A stretch of 64,000 bases of DNA, taken from Imbricaverruca yamaguchii (Eukaryota > Arthropoda > Thecostraca > Neoverrucidae). Below the pieces are notes generated by a model, which made no database searches, had not been told where the DNA came from, and worked only from the letters and a program-made list of their open reading frames with translations. Shown piece after piece: positions 46,201 through 48,599 of the stretch. How positions within the stretch are numbered: the first letter of the stretch is position 1; each line of letters starts with the position of its first letter. The DNA lies in contig JAOTOL010001660.1 in assembly GCA_034440575.1 (NCBI GenBank), positions 434,001-498,000 of the forward strand, read 5' to 3'. The translations under genes and the position numbers were made by a program.

Positions 46201-46518
46201 CAGGCCTGGTCAGCCCTACAGCTGACGTCAGGCCGGGTCAGCACCACAGCTGACGTCAGGCCGGGTCAGCGCCACAGCTGACGTAGGCGCCACAGCCGTC
46301 GCCAGGCCGGGTCAGCGCCAGCCGGTGCCGACAGACGAGCCGGGCGCCCACCTGTGCAGGCCGACGGTGGTGCCGCGGCACACGGCCACGGTCAGCGTGT
46401 CGGTGGGCACGAACGCGGCGCCGTCCAGCTGCTGCAGCCGACTGGGCTGCGGCCACAGCAGGTGCAGACGACCGTCGGTCACCAGCGACCGCACCGGCCG
46501 CACCAGCCCGCCGTACAG
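1128..46518 (-). CDS. GH20-family (GcnA/HexD-like) hexosaminidase-like gene, 13 exons
   Basis: Thirteen minus-strand exons (46352-46518, 45476-45695, 43282-43458, 41644-41750, 40910-41056, 40149-40335, 35953-36108, 28031-28150, 11935-12044, 7059-7191, 6157-6281, 3643-3759, 1128-1269) are bounded by AG and GT, join in phase at every junction and give 635 residues before a TAG stop. Residues 20-190 look like the GH20b N-terminal domain (LLWPQPSRLQQLDG, then PESYSLTV and GLRYGITSLLQLL). Residues 165-430 look like the GH20 barrel (GLLIDLSPHGRLPKLESL, LKMNQLHLF, LDRYCTDRGVSVVP, VLVEYGFQADYDF, ADWRSDGDLSHGVFSLPG). The rest matches the helical C-terminus (GRAVVELGRVET, GTNPHSNIGYQVINVG). Known enzymes of this group remove terminal N-acetylhexosamine; HexD acts in nucleus and cytosol. 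Oddities: the GH20 catalytic Asp-Glu is absent where expected (VHLGPHVTSLL), so activity is doubtful. No signal peptide is seen, but the N-terminus is missing. Exon calls are mine; expression is untested. Confidence 0.85.
1270..2346. other. Intron L-M, unique part
   Basis: GGTCAGGTCA microrepeat at 1291-1310 and T/C-rich AT-rich DNA; nothing coding. Confidence 0.5.
2347..2505. repeat. About 45-bp tandem repeat, four copies
   Basis: Units carry GTCACCGACACATAGTTCA and a GGTCAGGTCA tail. They lie in the last intron of the GH20-like gene. Confidence 0.7.
2697..3642. repeat. 67-bp minisatellite carrying a splice donor
   Basis: About 15 units. On the minus strand each contains the final 35 bases of the exon at 3643-3759 (GGACACGGCCAACAG) followed by GTGAGTGGGCGGG, then intronic sequence ending TATAG before the next exon-like slice. 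All overlapping long open frames here are by-products. Confidence 0.92.
3643..3759 (-). CDS. GH20-like gene, exon L
   Basis: Encodes residues 550-589. The acceptor is CACTGCTAG|G and the donor AACAA|GTGAGT. GTNPHSNIGYQVINVG and LAPTFCTDTAN are highly typical of the C-terminus of HexD/GcnA-like proteins. The last 35 bases plus the GTGAGT donor recur about 15 times in the downstream array; in most copies the donor context is the slightly better CAG|GTGAGT. Confidence 0.9.
3760..4989. other. Intron K-L, unique part
   Basis: Apart from the SINE fragment at 4285-4396 nothing recognisable. Confidence 0.5.
4285..4396 (-). mobile_element. SINE family 2, partial copy
   Basis: It shares the motif block TTTTACGACACGTCAACTG ... 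CAGTCATGTAGCGTC ... GACAGGTGAGACTCGAA with the fuller copies at 11752 and 38933. The tRNA-like head is mostly lost. Confidence 0.6.
4990..6156. repeat. 81-83-bp minisatellite carrying a splice donor
   Basis: About 14 units. On the minus strand each contains GCTGATGGTCACCGCCTGCAG-type sequence, the last 38 bases of the exon at 6157-6281, then GTGGGTGTCGTCC, and ends GTGGTCAG before the next slice. Confidence 0.92.
6157..6281 (-). CDS. GH20-like gene, exon K
   Basis: Encodes residues 509-550. The acceptor is TGTCGATAG|AAG and the donor CTGCAG|GTGGGT, phase 2. LVREVHLAAELMVTAC matches the amphipathic helix of the family that ends in Ala-Cys before the Asn-Pro segment of exon L. Its last 38 bases and its donor are repeated about 14 times downstream (4990-6156). 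Confidence 0.85.
6447..6509 (-). mobile_element. Short element copy, no clear duplication
   Basis: It matches the 3' tail family (TTGATTATTATTTGGG ... GCACCCATAAC). Target duplication is not recognisable, so it is probably older. Confidence 0.55.
7059..7191 (-). CDS. GH20-like gene, exon J
   Basis: Encodes residues 464-508. The acceptor is GTTGCCAG|T and the donor GTCAAC|GTCAGT, with the first base completing a Cys codon. DGTILQRLLANPDAV corresponds to the family pattern Gly-x-x-Leu-x-Arg-Leu-Leu-x-x-Pro-Asp. A second AG eleven bases downstream would create a stop, which favours the chosen acceptor. Confidence 0.8.
7240..10110. repeat. 32-bp minisatellite, about 90 copies
   Basis: The unit is GTGTCTCCCATCACAGCACA followed by GCCGTACCGACC. 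Because 32 is not a multiple of 3 and no phase contains a stop, all three plus frames stay open for 600-1040 codons; these are not genes. It fills most of the intron between exons I and J. A GT/GC-rich run (10110-10185) closes it. Confidence 0.95.
10186..11172. other. Intron I-J, unique part
   Basis: No coding pattern or recognised repeat. Confidence 0.45.
11184..11209 (-). mobile_element. 26-bp tail-only retro-insertion
   Basis: TTAGTTAGTTATTACGGC and a few more bases lie between GGCACAGCCGG (11173-11183) and GGCACATCCGG (11210-11220), an 11-base duplication with one mismatch. The insert equals only the 3' end of the element seen more fully at 27867 and 40683. Confidence 0.6.
11222..11751. 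repeat. Degenerate 35-50-bp repeat with donor-like motif
   Basis: Units read GTGGGAACCACTCACCATG on the plus strand; on the minus strand most contain GGTGAGTGGTTCCCAC, matching the donor of the exon at 11935-12044 (TGGTGAGTGGCTCCCAC). One further unit remains at 11901-11934 beyond the inserted SINE. Confidence 0.75.
11752..11900 (-). mobile_element. SINE family 2, tRNA-derived
   Basis: On the minus strand a tRNA-like head with a B box (GGTTCGGGTCTCACC) is followed by the family body and a GTCGTAAAG tail. The copy is inserted inside the donor-carrying array downstream of the exon at 11935-12044, splitting one unit from the rest. Confidence 0.7.
11935..12044 (-). CDS. GH20-like gene, exon I
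   Basis: Encodes residues 428-464. The acceptor is GTCTGCAG|GAG and the donor AACTG|GTGAGT, phase 2. SSLADLLNCHIL and GALGRAVVELGRVET match the start of the C-terminal helical part of GcnA-like proteins. Partial copies of this exon with intact acceptors lie upstream and donor copies lie downstream. Confidence 0.85.
12045..12215. repeat. Two partial exon copies with intact acceptors
   Basis: Imperfect copies of the first 51 bases of the exon at 11935-12044 plus its acceptor: CTTCAG|GAGTTTG and TTGCAG|GAGTTTG on the minus strand. Neither copy retains the exon's 3' half or donor. Confidence 0.8.
12304..12522. mobile_element. Inverted-repeat element, copy 1
   Basis: The arms (ACGCTCATGTTACAACAAA on the left, TTTGTTGCAACATGAGC on the right) face each other around a centre with TATTTCGGCGACGGGCC. 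The right end continues CATGCTCAAAACAGCACTG, as in copy 2. It may be a terminal part of a Penelope-like element. Confidence 0.55.
12523..13261. other. Intron H-I, unclassified
   Basis: Nothing supported. Confidence 0.4.
13262..13765. repeat. 51-bp minisatellite, about nine copies
   Basis: The unit contains GAGTGGTGCACGAGACACAT and TTAAAGGCCTCATATTCCAT. It lies within the 16-kb GH20-like intron. Open frames on both strands result from the 51-base (multiple of 3) period. Confidence 0.9.
14064..14445. mobile_element. MITE with 19-bp terminal inverted repeats
   Basis: The left end TGTTCCTGACCCTGCTCCA and the right end TGGAGCAGGGTCGGGAACA are inverse with one mismatch. The interior repeats TTGGAGTA/GGAGCA motifs and has no coding capacity. 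No target duplication was evident. Confidence 0.6.
14458..14645. repeat. About 62-bp repeat, three copies
   Basis: Units share CCACCGTACGCAGGGGA and AGTGGTACATCTGTTGG. Confidence 0.75.
14858..15055. mobile_element. Possible small DNA transposon relic
   Basis: The left end GTGGCACAGCCAGGATTT and the right end CCACTGGCTGCGCCTC are roughly inverse. About 190 bases, non-coding. Low confidence. Confidence 0.35.
15056..17211. other. Intron H-I, upstream of nested gene
   Basis: AT-rich unique sequence changing at about 16850 to very CpG-rich DNA, which probably holds the promoter and 5' leader of the DUF4789-type gene. No clear TATA element. Confidence 0.4.
17066..17098. repeat. CA-rich microsatellite
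   Basis: A CACACACACATACAGACACG-type run lies about 115 bases upstream of the DUF4789-type start codon, in very CpG-rich sequence that could be its promoter region. Confidence 0.6.
17212..18838 (+). CDS. Secreted cysteine-rich DUF4789-type protein
   Basis: An ATG at 17212 opens a signal peptide (MPLEKALVVAALVVICSGLP). The cysteine-rich body is read in another frame, open from about 17494 to a TGA at 18836-18838, so an intron (or a frameshift) must lie between about 17285 and 17830; I could not fix its borders. From about 17842 cysteine modules of the DUF4789 type follow: CGGRPFQAYHNASGDCQKLW, then CQAGYWFVVDYNSGEAGC, then a third with CDCEAGFVFWPRHGRCY. A Thr/Ser/Ala-rich tail (about 18640-18780) may be O-glycosylated. 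DUF4789 proteins are arthropod extracellular proteins of unknown function. The gene is very GC-rich and lies antisense inside the 16-kb intron of the GH20-like gene. The N-terminal exon structure is uncertain. Confidence 0.7.
18839..20639. other. Intron H-I, downstream of nested gene
   Basis: Probable 3' leader of the DUF4789-type gene then AT-rich unique DNA; no features recognised. Confidence 0.4.
20640..21081 (+). pseudogene. Penelope-like element remnant (GIY-YIG region)
   Basis: The frame at 20656-21081 contains HRISSNIYTDSDQQVNYIGE followed by Thr-Ala-Arg and a downstream FNEHRRD, resembling the GIY-YIG endonuclease of Penelope-like retroelements (YIGETGR...EHRR), preceded by LPNVYEKLTAKINSVIRC, similar to the linker before it. 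No reverse transcriptase is visible nearby, so this is a short decayed fragment. Recognition is by motif only. Confidence 0.5.
21558..21840. mobile_element. hAT-like non-autonomous DNA transposon
   Basis: The element starts CAGGCGCGCACCC and ends GGTGCGCCTATG, short inverted ends, and is flanked by a perfect 8-base duplication GAACCAGT (21550-21557 and 21841-21848), the size typical of hAT elements. The interior has a 12-G run and G/C-skewed sequence and no coding frame. Confidence 0.7.
22167..22440. repeat. About 36-bp compound repeat
   Basis: GATGAGTGGTGGCACACTGC and CAGCAGGTTACAGCTCTACA blocks alternate, about six units. Confidence 0.75.
22600..24885. repeat. 39-bp minisatellite, about 58 copies
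   Basis: The unit is GTAATGGCGCGTCTCACCAC followed by CGTCTGGGTGGCACATCAC. The period of 39 keeps reading frames open on both strands. On the minus strand each unit contains GACGGTGGTGAGACG, the donor-like end of the possible exon at 24886-25008. Confidence 0.95.
24886..25008 (-). CDS. Possible exon beside 39-bp array
   Basis: A 123-base open stretch on the minus strand lies between GACAGACAG|GC and GACGGTG|GTGAGA. No family is recognised. Its phases do not fit between exons H and I of the GH20-like gene, so it would be a separate or alternative exon. The donor-like GGTGGTGAGACG recurs in each unit of the neighbouring array. Low confidence. Confidence 0.22.
25039..27044. other. Intron H-I, unclassified
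   Basis: Contains the 29-bp insertion (25385) and, at 25490-25660, five to six short units of CAGCTGCTCCAGTCGATCCA type. Otherwise nothing seen. Confidence 0.4.
25385..25413 (-). mobile_element. 29-bp tail-only retro-insertion
   Basis: The insert (TTGATTGATTATTTTGGC plus flanks) sits between two perfect copies of CGCCCACCGCGCT (25372-25384 and 25414-25426). It matches the 3' end of the short element family. Confidence 0.7.
27045..27277. mobile_element. Inverted-repeat element, copy 2
   Basis: Two head-to-head arms of about 90 bases each read AGGAAGGCC, GTGG, CGAAATATA, AGTGCGAATTT and TTATTATGAGCAT outwards. The core TTGAGGAAGGCCGATGGCCG followed by AAA resembles the conserved core of a small hammerhead ribozyme, with one core base changed. 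No coding sequence. Confidence 0.55.
27658..27718 (+). mobile_element. Short element copy in opposite orientation
   Basis: The family sequence is read forwards here: GGGCGCTGCATGACC ... GTCGATGCGCCC, then an AACCAACCAACC tail. The flanks share only an imperfect Pro-type CCACC-rich stretch. Confidence 0.5.
27867..27921 (-). mobile_element. 55-bp retro-insertion with 15-bp duplication
   Basis: The insert runs from GTTAGTTAGTTATTAGGGC to CATGTAGCGCC and is flanked by perfect 15-base copies of CTCAGACCGGGCCCA (27852-27866 and 27922-27936). The inner GGGCGC...GCGCC arms could pair. Confidence 0.8.
28031..28150 (-). CDS. GH20-like gene, exon H
   Basis: Encodes residues 388-427, 40 codons, phase 0 at both ends. 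The acceptor is TATGTGGCAG|ATG and the donor CCCACC|GTAAGT. VVADWRSDGDLSHGVFSLPG and GLTWN match the strand of HexD-like proteins with Asp-Trp followed by a His-containing loop. The acceptor and about the first 60 exonic bases recur in damaged form just upstream. Confidence 0.88.
28151..28385. repeat. Partial duplications of exon H start
   Basis: Two diverged copies of the first 60 or so bases of the exon at 28031-28150 with the TGTGGCAG acceptor, followed by three shorter 28-base units (GGCTCCCATCTGCCACACAA) that keep only the acceptor region. Confidence 0.8.
28436..28513. repeat. G-run repeat, transposon end fragment
   Basis: A 12-G tract and the terminal GGCTACGCCACTG resemble the ends of non-autonomous DNA transposons common in invertebrates (AGTGGCGTAGCC on the other strand). 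The other end is not identified. Confidence 0.3.
28514..30094. other. Intron G-H, repeat-like flank
   Basis: 29100-29260 and 29800-30040 contain related, inverse short motifs (GGGCCCAAACGCGAG type; GGGCCTAAAAAAACTCGTGCC), suggesting one more decayed inverted-repeat element around the hairpin at 29336. Confidence 0.35.
29336..29413. repeat. Long perfect-stem hairpin
   Basis: GATGAAAGGTGGCGCA at 29341 pairs with TGCGCCACCTTTCATC near 29395-29410, extended on both sides (TCCC/GGGA) to about 29 pairs with a loop of about 15 bases containing CTCGAG. Confidence 0.7.
30095..30822. repeat. Diverged tandem duplication, about 330 bp
   Basis: 30095-30400 and 30424-30822 share GAGTGCTTAATGATTGTTGC, AAATGACGATGACAGTC, GGTGGCCGTGGTTCA and ATATCT...ATCAATAGTTG. 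The second copy has an extra insert of about 95 bases. No coding pattern. Confidence 0.75.
31358..31429 (-). tRNA. tRNA-Ala (CGC)
   Basis: The minus strand folds into a complete 72-base cloverleaf. The acceptor stem is GGGGGTG/CACCTCC with the G3:U70 wobble pair that specifies alanine, the D-arm is GCTC...GAGC, the anticodon stem is CTCGC/GTGAG with loop TTCGCAT (anticodon CGC), and the T-arm is CCGGG-TTCAAAC-CCCGG with discriminator A. There is no encoded CCA and no intron. It lies inside a GH20-like intron, on the same strand as that gene. Confidence 0.95.
31430..33289. other. Intron G-H, unclassified
   Basis: Short TTCGTTCACTCG-type repeats at 31585-31680 and a degenerate short-element fragment at 32657-32700; nothing coding. 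Confidence 0.4.
33290..34270. repeat. Old tandem triplication, about 260-bp unit
   Basis: Blocks such as ATTCCACTTTGCTTCATGAC (33568), ACATTTCACTTTGTTTGTGG (33830) and ATTCCACCTTGTTGAGAGG (34087) recur at about 260-base spacing. A family 2 SINE interrupts the first unit. Confidence 0.6.
33393..33548 (-). mobile_element. SINE family 2, tRNA-derived
   Basis: On the minus strand the head runs through TGGTCTGGTGGTCAG (A box) and GGTTCGAGGTTCAC (B box), then CGACGGTGCATGACTC and the tail. It interrupts the first unit of the diverged repeat at 33290-34270. Confidence 0.7.
34271..35044. other. Intron G-H, unclassified
   Basis: Unique AT-rich sequence; no features. Confidence 0.4.
35061..35248 (+). 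mobile_element. tRNA-derived SINE, family 1, copy 1 (older)
   Basis: The head GGGGATGGCCTAGTGGTTAA is an A box and GGTTCGACACC a B box, as in Ser/Leu-type tRNAs. The body ends in CATAAAGTGTGTCGTGAAC and an A/C-rich tail. An imperfect 13-base target duplication (CTGGGACTGGCCC / CTGGGGCTGGTCC) flanks it at 35045-35057 and 35249-35261. Confidence 0.85.
35337..35790 (-). mobile_element. 5'-truncated non-LTR retrotransposon, 3' end
   Basis: A 111-codon minus-strand frame (35440-35775) matches the C-terminal tail of CR1/L2/Jockey-type reverse transcriptases: LRYRRLRGDLIDVFKFVHG, then a TRLRQTFFTNRVVEHWNQLP block. A stop sits just upstream in frame and the catalytic domain is missing. After the stop codon the element ends in short TTTATGTC repeats (35337-35361), as expected for a LINE 3' tail. 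It sits in a GH20-like intron in the sense direction. Confidence 0.72.
35953..36108 (-). CDS. GH20-like gene, exon G
   Basis: Encodes residues 336-387, phase 0 at both ends (52 codons). The acceptor is GGCGCACAG|GCG and the donor GAGCTG|GTACGT. ADYDFSEPCQAAAEAGL followed by a Trp-Ser-Ser-Leu-Ala-Gly stretch matches the HexD/GcnA pattern that continues 'EYGFQ'. Confidence 0.88.
36140..37110. repeat. About 90-bp minisatellite with alternating A/B units
   Basis: GGCCGGTCATAGGACATACG starts each unit. A units carry TGTGCACCGTTAGTCA and GGTCAGCGGCGCTG; B units carry ACAGCCAGTCTCTGTGGC and GGTCGGTGGTGGTG. They alternate, a dimeric higher-order repeat of about ten units, upstream of the exon at 35953-36108. 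Confidence 0.85.
36888..36954 (-). mobile_element. 67-bp retro-insertion inside a minisatellite
   Basis: Flanking ACAGCCAGTCTCTG copies (36874-36887 and 36955-36968) bracket the insert. Because the host is itself a repeat, the duplication is less decisive here, but the insert ends match the family exactly. Confidence 0.7.
37111..38922. other. Intron F-G, unclassified
   Basis: Unique sequence with a G-run at 38552-38561; no features supported. Confidence 0.4.
38933..39097 (-). mobile_element. SINE family 2, best full-length copy
   Basis: The minus-strand head TAGTCTAGGGGTAAG (A box) and GGTTCGAGTCTCACC (B box) are tRNA-like, and the 3' end is AAAACCAACAACCAACC. A 10-base duplication GGAGGGTGGG flanks it (38923-38932 and 39098-39107). 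Confidence 0.8.
39611..39764. repeat. 77-bp perfect tandem duplication
   Basis: GACAACCGCGTCACATCTCA starts each of two near-identical copies (39611 and 39688), implying a recent event. Confidence 0.85.
39987..40140. repeat. About 69-bp repeat beside an exon donor
   Basis: TCTCGGCCCGTGCTGCATCC units occur two to three times immediately downstream (minus sense) of the donor of the exon at 40149-40335; GGTGGTCTCGG-type sequence echoes the donor flank. Confidence 0.7.
40149..40335 (-). CDS. GH20-like gene, exon F
   Basis: Encodes residues 273-335. The acceptor is GTGTGCGCCAG|G and the donor TTCCAG|GTCAGA. YVHLGPHVTSLL occupies the place where catalytic GH20 enzymes carry His-x-Gly-x-Asp-Glu; here neither Asp nor Glu follows. 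VLVEYGFQ leads into exon G. A SINE sits only about 25 bases upstream of this acceptor. Confidence 0.85.
40361..40543 (+). mobile_element. tRNA-derived SINE, family 1, copy 2
   Basis: The head carries TGGCCGAGTGG and GGTTCGACTC promoter boxes. The tail is AACCAACCAATAAACAAAC. CGGGTCGGTGG repeats on both sides (40350-40360 and 40547-40557) as a target duplication. It is inserted antisense in a GH20-like intron only about 25 bases upstream of the acceptor of the exon at 40149-40335. Confidence 0.9.
40683..40744 (-). mobile_element. 62-bp retro-insertion with 13-bp duplication
   Basis: The insert begins TTGATTGATCATTTGGGC and ends GCGTCCATAACAGT, between perfect copies of ATGGTGTGAATCC (40670-40682 and 40745-40757). 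Confidence 0.8.
40910..41056 (-). CDS. GH20-like gene, exon E
   Basis: Encodes residues 225-273. The acceptor is CCTATGCAG|T and the donor GTTAG|GTCAGT. One base completes a Pro codon from exon D and two bases pass on to exon F. ELVSLDRYCTDRGVSVVP is the GH20 strand-3 motif in which a Tyr-Cys pair precedes a loop and hydrophobic strand. Confidence 0.85.
41644..41750 (-). CDS. GH20-like gene, exon D
   Basis: Encodes residues 189-224. The acceptor is CCGCCGCCAG|GAG (GC-rich, weak pyrimidine tract) and the donor ATGCC|GTAAGC, phase 2. SMAGLKMNQLHLFQRF is the second barrel strand typical of GH20 (LK.NQLHL). It continues exon C without a gap in the family pattern. Confidence 0.87.
42295..43145. 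repeat. 27-30-bp minisatellite downstream of exon C
   Basis: About 28 units of GAGCAGCTGAGGTGGGAGGG with TAGTACT, changing at both ends to CTGACCAGTCTGGGTGT. On the minus strand the latter reads CTGGTCAGTACTACC, close to the exon C donor CTGGTCAGTAGTGGC. Confidence 0.85.
43282..43458 (-). CDS. GH20-like gene, exon C
   Basis: Encodes residues 130-188, phase 0 at both ends (59 codons). The acceptor is CTGCGGGCAG|GTTCG and the donor AAGCTG|GTCAGT. It carries GLRYGITSLLQLLRLF (end of GH20b) and GLLIDLSPHGRLPKL (first barrel strand). The acceptor and the first 30 or so exonic bases are repeated about 21 times in the array immediately upstream (43459-44930). Confidence 0.88.
43459..44930. repeat. 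69-bp minisatellite carrying a splice acceptor
   Basis: About 21 units. On the minus strand each contains GGCTGCGGGCAG|GTTCGTG, then GAGCTGCGGGGTCCTCTCAG, i.e. the acceptor and about 34 of the first 37 bases of the exon at 43282-43458. The 69-base period gives long false frames on both strands. Confidence 0.95.
45476..45695 (-). CDS. GH20-like gene, exon B
   Basis: Encodes residues 57-129. The acceptor is TTGTCTGCCAG|A and the donor AAGCAA|GTGAGG. The first base completes the AG left by exon A, giving Arg. PESYSLTV near the end corresponds to the GH20b motif that precedes the short strand encoded at the start of exon C. No other GT-AG solution examined kept the frame open. Confidence 0.8.
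45785..46330. repeat. 28-bp minisatellite with TGACGTCA cores
   Basis: About 19 units of GGGTCAGCGCCACAGCTGAC followed by GTCAGGCC. It begins about 20 bases past the donor of the exon at 46352-46518 but does not include it. Most units contain TGACGTCA, the CRE half-site palindrome. Confidence 0.9.
46352..46518 (-). CDS. GH20-like gene, exon A (first recognised)
   Basis: Encodes residues 1-56 of the recovered protein. It starts after a pyrimidine-rich acceptor ending CCCCCAG and ends at AG|GTGGGC, phase 2. LLWPQPSRLQQLDG is typical of the first strand of a GH20b domain, so only a short N-terminus should lie upstream. The entering phase is 0, so this is not the initiator exon. Confidence 0.7.
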
Positions 46519-46534
46519 CTGGGGGCAGGGGGCC

Positions 46535-46725
46535 AGTGTCACCAGGGGGACACAGTCAGTGTCACCAGGGGCATGCAGTCCGTGTCACGAGGGGTACACT
46601 GTCGGTGTCATAAGGGGTACACAGTCAGATTGGATTGGAGTTTAGGGGCGCGTCAACAGCAAGGGTCATTTTGCTGGTACACAGTCAGTGTCGCCAGGGA
46701 TACATAGCCGGTGTCACCAGGGAGA
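46535..46725. repeat. 24-26-bp repeat upstream of exon A
   Basis: Units GTCAGTGTCACCAGGGG / GGTACACAGTCAG recur about seven times. The exon A acceptor flank (GGTGACACTGGCCC on the minus strand) matches the unit. Confidence 0.75.
46629..46675 (-). mobile_element. 47-bp retro-insertion, variant tail
   Basis: The insert starts ATTGGATTGGAGTTTAGGGG and lies between GGTACACAGTCAG copies (46616-46628 and 46676-46688). It is a variant subfamily shared with 58928-58978. Confidence 0.65.
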
Positions 46726-46871
46726 CAAAGTTGTTCAAAGTTGTCCAAAAAGTTGTCCTCCAGACGAATGCACATGTTCCAACAGTTGTGCATGACACTG
46801 ACGAGAAAGTTTCAATACCAACATCGAGCATGCAGTCCAGCAATGTGGATCAAGTATGCACATAATCGCAG

Positions 46872-47165
46872 CGGCGACAGCGCATCAGAGTCCTGCCACC
46901 GAGCTGGCTGCTAGCCGACAGGAGCAGGAGCTCGAATGATTCACATGACGTCATGTCGGCGACAGCGCATCAGAGTCCTGCCACCGAGCTGGCTGCTAGC
47001 CGACAGGAGCAGGAGCTCGAATGATTCACATGACGTCATGTCGGCGACAGCGCGTCAGAGTCCTGCCACCGAGCTGGCTGCTAGCCGACAGGAGCAGGAG
47101 CTCGAATGATTCACATGACGTCATGTCGGCGACAGCGCGTCAGAGTCCTGGCGCTGAACCGGCTG
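46872..47165. repeat. 85-bp tandem repeat with CRE palindrome
   Basis: Three and a half near-identical units from GGCGACAGCGCATCAGAG to TTCACATGACGTCATGTC; each has the 14-base palindrome ACATGACGTCATGT. The end is disrupted by SINE insertion. Confidence 0.9.
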
Positions 47166-47179
47166 ACAGCCGGTAGGCG

Positions 47180-47354
47180 GGGCGGGGATGGCCGAGTGGT
47201 TAAGGTGTCGGGCTATGGGTACCAAAGGTCCCGGGTTCGACTCAAGCGCCACTCGGGACATTTCTCAATCCCGCGGCCCACCGGCGAAACAGTGTGGGCG
47301 GCGCCATTAGCCGTGAATGTGCATAAAGTGTGTCGTGAACCAACCAATAAACAA
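47180..47354 (+). mobile_element. tRNA-derived SINE, family 1, copy 3
   Basis: A full-length copy has perfect A and B boxes and is flanked by a perfect 14-base duplication ACAGCCGGTAGGCG (47166-47179 and 47355-47368). It landed in the degenerate end of the 85-bp array at 46872-47165. High similarity to copies 2 and 4 implies recent activity. Confidence 0.93.
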
Positions 47355-47707
47355 ACAGCCGGTAGGCGCATCCTGCATGGCAGCACCCTCGCGTGCCTTA
47401 AACATAATCACTATACAAAATGATGCAGCAGGCTTACATGCGACAGCAAGTGGAAAGCAGATTATACCGGGCAGTGTGCGCTCAGCAACGTGGCGCATTT
47501 GCGCTGAACTATATCAACTCGATCCGTATGAACTTTGGCCGCCCCAGACCAAATGATGCTGCAGTACTCCAGCACCGACCGGACGTGAGCTTAGTACGAC
47601 GCCCGTGCAGACGGCTGGTTGAAAGATCTTTCGGTTTGTGCTGTTCTGCTTGAAAATACCGAATTGAAAAACGGTGTCCTGTTGGCATTTTTAACGATGT
47701 TGTTGTG

Positions 47708-47895
47708 TTTATTGTTTGTTTGTTTATTGGTTGGTTCACGACACACTTTATGCACATTCACGGCTAATGGGGCCGCCCACACTGTTTCGCCGGTGGGCCG
47801 CGGGATTGGGAAATGTCCTGAGTGGCGCTAGAGTGGAACCCGGGACCTTTGGTACCCATAGCCCGACACCTTAACCACTCGGCCATCCCCGTCCC
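47708..47895 (-). mobile_element. tRNA-derived SINE, family 1, copy 4
   Basis: A minus-strand copy is flanked by a perfect 14-base target duplication ACGATGTTGTTGTG (47694-47707 and 47896-47909). It lies in opposite orientation about 350 bases from copy 3, so the two could form a hairpin in a shared transcript. Confidence 0.93.
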
Positions 47896-48227
47896 ACGAT
47901 GTTGTTGTGAGGACCAAACGTTAATTTATAAATGAACATAGCATACACGCACCGAAAGATATTCATATGTTCAATGGCAGTGTTTCCAAGAAAATAGGTA
48001 GTTTCAATTTACATTTTTCAGGGTCATTTGAAATTATTTGCACTTATGCGGCTTCAAATTTGATTCCAACTTTGAGACCATCTGCACGGCCTGTGCAAAT
48101 CATCACGCAAGAACACGAAGAAGGCAGAAGGTAAAATGCTAGAAAGTCTGAAGAAGGTAAAACACGAGGTAAAATGCTACACCACTCCCCACGCCGCGGC
48201 CCGCAGAGTCGGTCTGGCGCGGACGCC

Positions 48228-48360
48228 ACACATCCCAGCCCGGAGCGGACGCCACACGTCCCAGCCCGGAGCGGACGCCACACGTCCCAGCCCGGAGCGG
48301 ACGCCACACGTCCCAGCCCGGAGCGGACGCCACACGTCCCAGCCCGGAGCGGCGCACCAG
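48228..48360. repeat. 26-bp GC-rich repeat
   Basis: CCAGCCCGGAGCGGACGCCA CACGTC units occur five times. The next 230 bases (to about 48590) are GC-rich and open on the minus strand and might hold an exon, but no family or convincing donor was found. Confidence 0.8.
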
Positions 48361-48599
48361 CACAACGCGTACTTCGCGGCCGGCCGTCACGCCCACACGG
48401 CACGCATTCGGCCGGGCCAAAGGTCGGCGCGGCGGCACCCAACGCTGCTGCAGGCAGCGCCTGCCGCCGCCGCAACGCCCGAGGGGTGGCGCGGGTCCTG
48501 GGGAAGGACCAGGATTCCCCGGGTCGGAACCATCGACGAAATCACCTCGCCTGCTCCACCCGGGGCCCCGGATGATATGGCGCAACACCCTGCCTATCT

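Noticed and set aside
48361..48590. A GC-rich open stretch as an exon
   Set aside because: Several frames are open, none has a family motif, and no convincing donor was found.
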